NCBI GenBank assembly: GCA_000500915.1
Contig: AYNO01000013.1
Location: 1 to 38,400 of the forward strand
DNA length: 38,400 bases
DNA from: Rhodobacter sp. CACIA14H1
GTDB lineage: Bacteria > Pseudomonadota > Alphaproteobacteria > Rhodobacterales > Rhodobacteraceae
Direction of reading: 5' to 3'
Part shown: positions 18,487 through 25,793 of the stretch, piece after piece
Position numbering within the stretch: the stretch's first letter is position 1
How the letters are laid out: each line of letters begins with the position of its first letter
Notes under the pieces: generated by a model
The model's database searches: none
Seen by the model: only the letters and a program-made list of their open reading frames with translations
What the model was told of the DNA's origin: nothing
Position numbers and translations under genes: made by a program

Positions 18487-18792
18487 ATGTGCCTCGGCAT
18501 CCCCGGCCGCATCACGGCCATCACCGACGAAACCCGCCTCATGGCCATGGCCGAGGTTTCGGGCGTCCGGCGCGAGGTGTCGGTCGCCTGCGTCGCGGGC
18601 AACGACCTGCACGCGCTGGTGGGCCAATGGGCGCTGATCCATGTCGGCTTCGCCATGGCCCTGATCGATCAGGACGAGGCGGAAAAGACCCTGCAAGCCC
18701 TCCGCGATCTGGGCGAGGCGCAGGAAACGCTGGAACAGATGCGTGCCGGCGATGCCGCGCTGGCCCAACCCGCGAAGGAACCCGCGCAATGA
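18487..18792 (+). CDS. hypC: Hydrogenase maturation chaperone HypC
   Basis: 101 aa. HypC binds HypD and carries Fe(CN)2CO to the large subunit. It starts MCLGIPGRITAI with the essential Cys2. The body matches the HypC fold, and the C-terminal 30 residues form a charged helical tail longer than in E. coli HypC. Paralog of HupF at 12612, which probably serves HupL specifically. ATGA overlap with hypD. Confidence 0.96.
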   Translation: MCLGIPGRITAITDETRLMAMAEVSGVRREVSVACVAGNDLHALVGQWALIHVGFAMALIDQDEAEKTLQALRDLGEAQETLEQMRAGDAALAQPAKEPAQ

Positions 18793-19928
18793 AATTCGCA
18801 TCCGAATTCCGCGACCCCGCCGCCGCCAAGGCCCTGCTGGCCGAAATCGCCCGCACCTGCGACCGTCTGGGCGCGACCCGCGCAAAGCCGGTCCACATCA
18901 TGGAAATCTGCGGCGGCCACACCCATTCCATCTTCCGCTACGGCCTCGACAAACTCATCCACGAAGGGGTCGAATTCATCCACGGCCCGGGCTGCCCCGT
19001 CTGCGTCCTGCCCATGTCCCGCGTGGACGAATGCGTGCAGATCGCCGAAAAGCCGCAGGTCATCTTCTGCACCTTCGGCGACGCCATGCGCGTGCCCGGC
19101 CACCGCAAGAGCCTGATGCAGGCCAAGGCCGACGGCGCCGACATCCGCATGGTCTATTCCCCCTTGGACGCGCTGGAACTCGCCCGCCGCAACCCCGCAC
19201 GGGAAGTCGTCTTCTTCGGCCTCGGCTTCGAAACCACCACCCCCTCCACCGCCCTCGCCATCCAGCAGGCGGCGCGGGAAGGGCTGGGGAACTTCTCGGT
19301 CTTCTGCAACCACATCACGGTGCCGGAACCGATCAAGGCCCTGCTCGACGATCCCGAAATGGTGCTGGACGGCTTCATCGGCCCCGGCCATGTGTCCATG
19401 GTCATCGGCATCCACCCCTATGACTTCATCGCCGCCGACTACGGCAAACCCATCGTCGTCGCGGGCTTCGAACCGACGGACCTGCTGCAATCCGTGCTGA
19501 TGGTCCTGACCCAGATCGAACAGGGCCGCGCGGTGGTGGAAAACCAATATGCCCGCGTGGTCCCCGAACATGGCAACGCGGTCAGCCTTGCCGCCATCGC
19601 CGATGTCTATGAACGCCGCCCCACCTTCGAATGGCGCGGACTGGGCGAGATCGATGCATCCGGCCTCCGCATCCGCCCGCGCTACGCCGCCTTCGATGCC
19701 GAAGAGAAATTCGCCATCGGCTACGGCGCCGCCTCCCGCAACGTGCCGGAACCCGAAGGCTGCGCCTGCGGGGCGGTGATGACGGGCCGCATCAAACCCA
19801 CCGCCTGCCCGCAATTCGGCAAGGGCTGCACGCCCGACATGCCGCTGGGTGCGCTGATGGTGTCGTCGGAAGGGGCCTGCGCGGCCTATTGGCAATATGG
19901 CGGCGCAAGGGCCGTTGCGGCGGAATAG
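18789..19928 (+). CDS. hypD: Fe(CN)2CO assembly protein HypD
   Basis: 379 aa from ATG 18789. HypD is the [4Fe-4S] scaffold on which the Fe ligands are assembled with HypC and HypE. Conserved motifs are MEICGGHTHSIFRYG (active Cys), GPGCPVCVLP, GFETTTPSTA, IGPGHVSMVIG and the cluster Cys set in CACGAVMTGRIKPTACPQFGKGCTP...EGACAAYW. Full length. 68 nt of repeat-bearing spacer separate it from hypE. Confidence 0.96.
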   Translation: MKFASEFRDPAAAKALLAEIARTCDRLGATRAKPVHIMEICGGHTHSIFRYGLDKLIHEGVEFIHGPGCPVCVLPMSRVDECVQIAEKPQVIFCTFGDAMRVPGHRKSLMQAKADGADIRMVYSPLDALELARRNPAREVVFFGLGFETTTPSTALAIQQAAREGLGNFSVFCNHITVPEPIKALLDDPEMVLDGFIGPGHVSMVIGIHPYDFIAADYGKPIVVAGFEPTDLLQSVLMVLTQIEQGRAVVENQYARVVPEHGNAVSLAAIADVYERRPTFEWRGLGEIDASGLRIRPRYAAFDAEEKFAIGYGAASRNVPEPEGCACGAVMTGRIKPTACPQFGKGCTPDMPLGALMVSSEGACAAYWQYGGARAVAAE

Positions 19929-19938
19929 GTGGCAGGCG

Positions 19939-19990
19939 GCGGGGGTTTCACCCCCGCACCCCCAGGGTATTTGGGCCGGGATGAAAGGGC
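19939..19990 (+). repeat. Short dispersed repeat, copy 1 (CACCCCC..GGGTATTTGG)
   Basis: Perfect hairpin GCGGGGG-TTTCA-CCCCCGC (19939-19957), running into CACCCCCAGGGTATTTGGGCCGGGATGAAA. The core recurs in reverse orientation at 23987-24021 (CACCCCCTGTGGATATTTGGAGACGGAAAA on the minus strand). I recall similar CCCCC..TATTT..GATGAA strings in many Rhodobacterales intergenic regions. It lies inside the hyp operon between hypD and hypE. Confidence 0.6.
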
Positions 19991-19996
19991 CGCGAT

Positions 19997-21031
19997 ATGG
20001 ACGGAACAACACAGCGACGCATTGAACGGGTGACGATGGCCCATGGCGGCGGCGGCCGCGCCATGCGCGACCTGATCGACAGCGTCTTCACCTCCGTCTT
20101 CCAGCCCCCCGGCAACGAAGACCAGGCCCGCCTGATGCATTCCGCGCTGCAGGAACCCGGTGCCCGCCTTGCCTTCACCACCGACAGCTTCGTCGTCACC
20201 CCGATCGAATTCCCCGGCGGCGACATCGGCAAGATCGCCGTCTGCGGCACCGTCAACGACCTTGCCGTGGGCGGGGCGCGGCCCCTCTGGCTCTCTGCCG
20301 CCTTCATCATCGAGGAAGGCTGCGACATCGCCCTCCTCCGCCGCATCGCCGCCTCCATGCAGGCCGAGGCGCAGGCAGCAGGCGTCCGCATCGTGACCGG
20401 CGATACCAAGGTGGTCGAACGCGGCAAGGGTGACGGCGTCTTCGTCACCACCTCCGGCGTGGGCGTCATTCCGGCAGGCCGCGACCTTGGCGCCGCCCGT
20501 ATCGCGGCGGGCGACGTGGCCATCGTCAACGGCTTCCTCGGCGACCATGGCGCGGCCATCCTTGCCGCCCGCGGCGACCTCGCGCTGGAAACCGCGCTGC
20601 ACAGCGACTGCGCCGCGCTGGGCCACCTGATGGAAACCGTCCTGACCGCCGCACCCGGCGTCAAGGCCGCCCGCGACGCCACGCGCGGCGGCCTCGCCTC
20701 CGCGCTCAATGAAATGGCGGCCGAGGCGGGGGTTGCCGTGGAACTGGACGAAACCGCCCTCCCGCTCCGGGACGAAGTCAGGGGGATGTGCGAAATCCTC
20801 GGCCTCGACCCGCTCTATCTGGCGAATGAAGGCACCCTCGTCCTCTTTTCCCCGCCCGATCAGGCCGAAGCCGCCCTCGCCGCCATGCGCAGCCGCCCCG
20901 AAGGCGCCAACGCCGCCATCATCGGCCGCGCCCTTCCCGCCCCCGCAGGCCGCGTCACGCTCCGCTCGCCTTTCGGCGGCGCAAGGATCGTGGACATGCT
21001 GGTGGGCGAACAACTGCCGCGCATCTGCTGA
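19997..21031 (+). CDS. hypE: Hydrogenase maturation factor HypE
   Basis: 344 aa. HypE dehydrates the thiocarboxamide that HypF places on its C-terminal Cys to thiocyanate, the source of the CN ligands. PurM/AIR-synthase fold with the N-terminal MAHGGGGRAM, ATP-site DSFVVTPIEFPGGDIG and CGTVNDLAVGGARP, then RDATRGGLAS and ANEGTLVLF. It ends in PRIC with the essential terminal Cys. The last gene of the hup/hyp locus, converging on the CBS gene 20 nt away. Confidence 0.97.
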   Translation: MDGTTQRRIERVTMAHGGGGRAMRDLIDSVFTSVFQPPGNEDQARLMHSALQEPGARLAFTTDSFVVTPIEFPGGDIGKIAVCGTVNDLAVGGARPLWLSAAFIIEEGCDIALLRRIAASMQAEAQAAGVRIVTGDTKVVERGKGDGVFVTTSGVGVIPAGRDLGAARIAAGDVAIVNGFLGDHGAAILAARGDLALETALHSDCAALGHLMETVLTAAPGVKAARDATRGGLASALNEMAAEAGVAVELDETALPLRDEVRGMCEILGLDPLYLANEGTLVLFSPPDQAEAALAAMRSRPEGANAAIIGRALPAPAGRVTLRSPFGGARIVDMLVGEQLPRIC

Positions 21032-21051
21032 ACCCGGCTTGCCCCGCCCCC

Positions 21052-22337
21052 TCAGGGCAGGACCTGCTCCCGCTCCACCAGCAGCTTGTCCACCCGCCGC
21101 CCGTCAAGGTCCACCACCTCGATCCGCCAGCCGCCCAGGCTTACATGCGACCCCGTCTCCGGCAGGCGGCCCATGGCATCGATCACCAGCCCCGCCACCG
21201 TCTCGTAATCGCGGTCGGGCGGCAGGGTCAGGCCGATCCGGTCCGCGAATTCGTCCGCCGGCATCCACCCCGCCACCAGCAGCGACCCGTCCCCGCGCTC
21301 CACCACCTTGCTCTCGCCGTCGCCGTCATCCGCAAAGGCCCCGGTTATCGCCTCCAGCACGTCCATCGGCGTGACGATCCCCTCGAAATGGCCGTATTCG
21401 TCATGTACCAGCACCATGTTAGCCGGCGCACCCCGCAGCGCCTCGATCACGTCCAGCGCCGCCATCCCGTCGCGCACGACCGGCGCGGGAATGACCAGCG
21501 ACCGCAGGTCCACCCCGTCCCCCGCGACCGGCGATCCAGGAAGTCCCGCGATGCCAGGACCCCGATGATGTTGTCCATCCCGCCGTCCCGCACCGGCAAC
21601 AGCGACCGGTTCGTTTCGCGGAACCGCCGGACGACCTGCGCGGGGCTGTCGCTCACATCGACCAGATCCACCTCGTGGCGCGGCGTCATCAGTCCGCGCG
21701 CCGTGCGGTCGGCAACCCGCATCACGCCTGCGATCATCTCGGTCTCGGCCTCGTCCATCACACCGGCCGACTGCGCCTCGGCAATGACGAAACGCACTTC
21801 CTCGTCCGTCATGGTCCGGTCCGCATCGCCGGACTGGCCCAGCAGGAACAGCACCGCCTTCCCCGACCGGTCCAGCAGCCAGACCAGCGGCGCCGCCGCC
21901 ACCGCGATGCCCTGCAACAGCGGCGCGATGCGCACCGCCGCTGCCTCGGGCGACCGCAGCGCGATCTGTTTCGGCACCAGCTCTCCGAAGACCAGCGCCA
22001 CATAGGTGATCAGGACGACCACGCCCCCCACCCCGACCGCCCGCGCCAAATCCGCGCCCATCCCCGCCGCCTCCAGCGCCGCCGCCGCCCGCAGGCCCAG
22101 CGTCGCCCCCGAAACGGCGCCCGACAGCACCCCCACCAGCGTGATCCCGATCTGGACCGACGACAGGAACCGCCCCGGTTCCTCGGCCAGCCGCAACGCG
22201 ATCCGCGCCCCGCGGCTGCCATTCTCGGCCATCACCCGCAGCCGCGCCTCCCGCGATGACACGATGGCAAGCTCGGACATCGCCAGCACGCCATTGACCA
22301 GGGTCAGCGCGAGGACGATCAGGATTTCAACGAACAC
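21052..22337 (-). pseudogene. CNNM/CorC-family (hemolysin-type) CBS membrane protein, frameshifted as read
   Basis: Two ORFs cover one protein. 22337-21447 gives the N-terminal DUF21/CNNM membrane domain (MFVEILIVLALTLVNGVLAMSELAIVSSR, four TM segments) and the first CBS motif (VMDEAETEMIAGVMRVADRTARGLMTPR). 21513-21052 gives the second CBS motif (LVHDEYGHFEGIVTPMDVLEAI) and the CorC/HlyC transporter-associated domain. They join at about 21520: adding one G to the G5 run (minus strand CGGGGGACGGGG) makes ...FLDRRSRGDGVDLRSLVIPAP continuous, for about 428 aa, normal for the family. Such proteins are linked to Mg/Co efflux or divalent cation handling; 'hemolysin' is a historical name. No link to hydrogenase is evident. 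Confidence 0.87.
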
Positions 22338-22466
22338 GGGGGGCCCAGACCTTTCCGGAGACAGGCCGCAGATATGGCGGCACCGCGCCCCCGGTTCAAG
22401 CCGGATCCGCCGCGCTGGAACCCGCTGCAGCGCGTGCTAGTTTTCCCGGGCGAAGCGGAGAATGGC

Positions 22467-23954
22467 ATGACGCGCTGGCTTGTGGCGGCAATCGCATCGG
22501 CGCTGGTCGCCCTGTCGGTCTGGCAACTGGAACGGCCCCGCGCCGGGCTGGCGATCACACCGCTGGCCATCGCGGACGGCCCCCCCGCCACCCTGTTCCA
22601 CCTGCGCGGTGCCGTGCCCGCGCCGGTCGTCGTCATCGCCCATGGCTTTGCCGGGTCGCGGCAGCTCATGGAACCCTTCGCCCTGACGCTCGCCCGCGCG
22701 GGCTACACCGTCGTCACCTTCGACGCGCTGGGCCATGGCCGCAACCCGCGCCCCATGTCCGGCGACGTCACCTCGGTCGATGGCACCACAAGGCTGATGG
22801 TGGACGAACTCCGCACCGTCGCCCGCGCCGCGCTCGCCCTGCCGCAGGCCGACGGACGGCTGGCCTATCTGGGCCACTCCATGGCCTCCGACCTTGTCAT
22901 CCGCGCCGCACAGGATGCACCGGAGGCCAGCGCCGTCATTGCCGTCTCCATGTTCTCGCAGGCCATCACGCCCGACAGCCCCCCGAACCTCCTCGTCATC
23001 CCCGGCGAATGGGAAACCCGCCTGCGGCAAGAGGGCCTCCGCGCCCTCCGCCTCACCGACCCCGCCGCCAGCGAAGGCGACAGCGTGGGCGACATGGCGC
23101 AGGGCACCGCCCGCCGCGTGGTGGTCGCCCCGTCGGTGGAACATGTCGGCGTCCTCTATTCCGCCACCGCCCGCCGCGCCGCCACGGACTGGCTCAACAC
23201 CGCCCTCGGGCGCGACCTGCCCCCGCAGACCGATGCGCGGGGCGGCTGGATCCTCCTCCTGCTCGCCTCCGTCACCGCACTGGGCTGGCCCCTGACCGCG
23301 CTCCTGCCGCAAGGGCAGGGCCGGCGCAGCCCCATCCCCGCCCGCAGCTTCCGGACCGCCACCCTTGCCCCCGCGATCCTGACCCCCCTGCTCCTCGCCC
23401 CCTTCGACACGCGCTTCCTGCCTGTGCTGGTGGCCGACTACCTCGCCCTCCACTTCGCGCTCTACGGCGCCCTCACGCTGGCCCTCCTCCATCGCGCCGA
23501 CCGCCTGACCGGCCAGTTCCCCGCCCGGGTCGCGGTCCTGTCCCTCGCCCCCGCGATCTTTGGCATCCTGATCCTCGGCACCGCGCTCGACCGCTACGTC
23601 GCCTCCTTCGTCCCCGATGCCGGACGCGCGGTCATAATCCTCGCCCTCGCGCTCGGGACCGTCCCCTTCTTCCTCGCCGACGCCCTGCTGACCGAAGGCG
23701 GCCGCGCCTCCGTCCTGCGCACCCTTGCCGCACGTGGCGCCTTCCTCGGCTCGCTCGTCGCCGCCGTTGCGCTGGATTTCGACCGGCTGATGTTCCTCCT
23801 CATCATCCTGCCGGTGATCCTGCTGTTCTTCCTCCTCTTCGGTACGCTGGCCGGCTGGATCGGGCGCCGCACCGGCCTTCCCGCCATCGCGGGCCTCGGC
23901 TTCGGCCTGACTCTGGCCTGGGCGCTGGGCGTGACCTTCCCGCTCTTTGCCTGA
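22467..23954 (+). CDS. Membrane-anchored alpha/beta hydrolase with C-terminal multi-TM domain
   Basis: 495 aa from ATG 22467 (MTRWLVAAIASALVALSVW), preceded by AGCGGAG; the ORF start at 22374 adds 31 unlikely residues. An N-terminal TM helix is followed by an alpha/beta hydrolase domain (about 35-265): oxyanion-side AHGFAGSRQL, DALGHGRNPRP, nucleophile elbow GHSMAS, and a late His in SVEHVGVLYS. From about 285 to the end there are some seven or eight hydrophobic segments. The hydrolase probably faces the periplasm and the TM half lies in the membrane. Substrate unknown. It diverges from the CBS gene across 129 nt. Confidence 0.85.
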   Translation: MTRWLVAAIASALVALSVWQLERPRAGLAITPLAIADGPPATLFHLRGAVPAPVVVIAHGFAGSRQLMEPFALTLARAGYTVVTFDALGHGRNPRPMSGDVTSVDGTTRLMVDELRTVARAALALPQADGRLAYLGHSMASDLVIRAAQDAPEASAVIAVSMFSQAITPDSPPNLLVIPGEWETRLRQEGLRALRLTDPAASEGDSVGDMAQGTARRVVVAPSVEHVGVLYSATARRAATDWLNTALGRDLPPQTDARGGWILLLLASVTALGWPLTALLPQGQGRRSPIPARSFRTATLAPAILTPLLLAPFDTRFLPVLVADYLALHFALYGALTLALLHRADRLTGQFPARVAVLSLAPAIFGILILGTALDRYVASFVPDAGRAVIILALALGTVPFFLADALLTEGGRASVLRTLAARGAFLGSLVAAVALDFDRLMFLLIILPVILLFFLLFGTLAGWIGRRTGLPAIAGLGFGLTLAWALGVTFPLFA

Positions 23955-23986
23955 CCGCACCGCCTCCACCACGGACACCACACAGG

Positions 23987-24063
23987 CCCCATTTTCCGTC
24001 TCCAAATATCCACAGGGGGTGAATTGCCCCGCCTGCGGGGCAAGAGGGGGCGCGTGCGCCCCC
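23987..24063 (-). repeat. Short dispersed repeat, copy 2, with two hairpins
   Basis: On the minus strand: hairpin GGGGGCGC-AC-GCGCCCCC (24063-24046), hairpin GCCCCGC-AG-GCGGGGC (24041-24026), then the core CACCCCCTGTGGATATTTGGAGACGGAAAA. It matches the core of copy 1 at 19939 in order and spacing (hairpin, CACCCCC, GG.TATTTGG, GGR.GAAA). The plus-strand hairpins may also end transcription of the hydrolase gene. The rest of the 23955-24230 gap shows no gene; an AT-richer stretch just before 24231 may hold the mgd promoter. Confidence 0.6.
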
Positions 24064-24230
24064 TGACGGCGGAGCCGGAGCGGATGCGGAGGCGACAGCA
24101 AAGCCATGCGGGCGGCACGCCCGCGCCGCTGGAGTCATGTCGGTTCCAAAAGACCCGATGGCGGAAATGAAAGACCCTTTTCCGCCCCCAAGGCGCATAT
24201 TCCCCACGATAACAAACCGGGGAACCGACC

Positions 24231-25481
24231 ATGCGCTATTCCGGCTTCCGCGTGATTGCCGAGGCACTCACAGGCCACAAGGGGTGGAAACCCGCATGGC
24301 GCGACCCCGAACCGCAGGCCTCCTACGACTACATCATCGTGGGCGGCGGCGGCCACGGCCTCGCCACCGCCTATTACCTCGCCAAGGAATTCCGTCAGGC
24401 CCGCATCGCCGTGCTGGAAAAGGGCTATCTCGGCGGCGGGAACGTGGGGCGCAACACCACCATCATCCGCTCCAATTACCTGCTCGACGGGAACGAACCC
24501 TTCTACGAATTCTCGCTGAAACTCTGGGAAGGGCTGGAACAGGACTTCAACTACAACGCGATGGTGTCCCAGCGCGGCATCATCAACCTCTACCACACCG
24601 ACGCGCAGCGCGACGCCTATACCCGTCGCGGCAATGCCATGATCCTGCACGGGGCCGATGCGGAACTCCTGAACCGCGATCAGGTCCGCGCGATGTATCC
24701 CTTCCTCAACTTCGACAACGCCCGCTTCCCCATCAAGGGCGCGCTGATGCAGCGGCGCGGCGGCACCGTCCGCCATGACGCCGTCGCTTGGGGCTATGCC
24801 CGTGGGGCCGACCAGCGCGGCGTGGACCTGATCCAGAACTGCGAAGTCACCGGCATCCGCACCGAAGGCGGCCGCGTCACCGGCGTCGAAACCACCCGCG
24901 GCTTCATCGGCGCAGGGAAGGTCGGCGTCGCCGTCGCAGGCTCCTCCTCCAAGGTCATGTCCCATGTGAACATGCGCCTGCCGATGGAATCCCACGTCCT
25001 TCAGGCCTTCGTCTCCGAAGGTCTCAAACCGCTGATCGACGGCGTCATGACCTATGGCGCAGGGCACTTCTACGTCAGCCAGTCCGACAAGGGCGGCCTC
25101 GTCTTCGGCGGCGACATCGACGGCTACAACTCCTACGCCCAGCGCGGCAACATGCCGGTGGTCGAAGACGTGGCCGAAGGCGGCATGTCCCTCATGCCCA
25201 TGATCGGCCGCGCCCGCCTCCTGCGCACATGGGGCGGCATCATGGACATGTCGATGGACGGGTCACCCATCATCGACAAGACCCATATCGACGGCCTCTA
25301 TTTCAACGGCGGCTGGTGCTATGGCGGCTTCAAGGCCACCCCCGCCTCCGGCTGGTGCTTCGCGCATCTGCTGGCCACCGACAAACCCCATCCCACCGCC
25401 ACCGCCTACCGCTTCGATCGCTTCCGCAAGGGGCTGATGATCGACGAAAAAGGGCAGGGCGCGCAGCCCAACCTGCACTGA
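24231..25481 (+). CDS. mgdA: N-methylglutamate dehydrogenase subunit A (SoxB-like)
   Basis: 416 aa. Flavin subunit of N-methylglutamate dehydrogenase, which oxidises N-methylglutamate to glutamate, releasing the methyl carbon as a formaldehyde-level unit. FAD Rossmann motif YDYIIVGGGGHGLATAYYLA (about 32-50), GGGNVGRNTTIIRSNY, and RHDAVAWGYARGADQRGVD. His182 in the last motif aligns by context with the His that carries covalent FMN in heterotetrameric sarcosine oxidase. C-terminal GWCYGGFKATPASGW is typical of SoxB. Alone it would be called sarcosine oxidase beta; mgsABC-gmaS nearby make the N-methylglutamate role much more likely. First gene of mgdABCD. Confidence 0.9.
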   Translation: MRYSGFRVIAEALTGHKGWKPAWRDPEPQASYDYIIVGGGGHGLATAYYLAKEFRQARIAVLEKGYLGGGNVGRNTTIIRSNYLLDGNEPFYEFSLKLWEGLEQDFNYNAMVSQRGIINLYHTDAQRDAYTRRGNAMILHGADAELLNRDQVRAMYPFLNFDNARFPIKGALMQRRGGTVRHDAVAWGYARGADQRGVDLIQNCEVTGIRTEGGRVTGVETTRGFIGAGKVGVAVAGSSSKVMSHVNMRLPMESHVLQAFVSEGLKPLIDGVMTYGAGHFYVSQSDKGGLVFGGDIDGYNSYAQRGNMPVVEDVAEGGMSLMPMIGRARLLRTWGGIMDMSMDGSPIIDKTHIDGLYFNGGWCYGGFKATPASGWCFAHLLATDKPHPTATAYRFDRFRKGLMIDEKGQGAQPNLH

Positions 25482-25493
25482 GAGGGCCGAGCC

Positions 25494-25793
25494 ATGATCA
25501 TCAACCACCCCCTCCTCGGCCCCCGCGACGCGCAGGAATTCACCTATCTCGGCGACGCCGCCCTGATCGACCGCCCGGACGGCCTGTCCTTCCCTGACGC
25601 CAACGCCGCGCAGGACGCCTTCCACGACTACCTCTATCTCCGCGACAACCCCGCAGGCGAACACCGTGAACTCTGGTTCCACGAACAGGGCGACCGCTCA
25701 TGGCTGGTCGTCACCCGCAACACCGTGACGCACGAGATCACGAAGGTCGAACTCGCCCGCGATGTGGCACGCGCAAAGGGGCGCAGCAAATGA
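25494..25793 (+). CDS. mgdB: N-methylglutamate dehydrogenase subunit B (SoxD-like)
   Basis: 99 aa. Small delta-like subunit. Family match is clear from EFTYLGDA, FHDYLYLRDNPAGEHRELWFHEQGDRSWLVVTRNTVTH. In SoxD of sarcosine oxidase the N-terminus carries zinc-binding Cys (CPxCG type); here it reads MIINHPLLGPRDAQEF and the whole protein has no cysteine, so no zinc site can form. 12 nt after mgdA, with its stop overlapping mgdC (ATGA). Confidence 0.9.
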   Translation: MIINHPLLGPRDAQEFTYLGDAALIDRPDGLSFPDANAAQDAFHDYLYLRDNPAGEHRELWFHEQGDRSWLVVTRNTVTHEITKVELARDVARAKGRSK

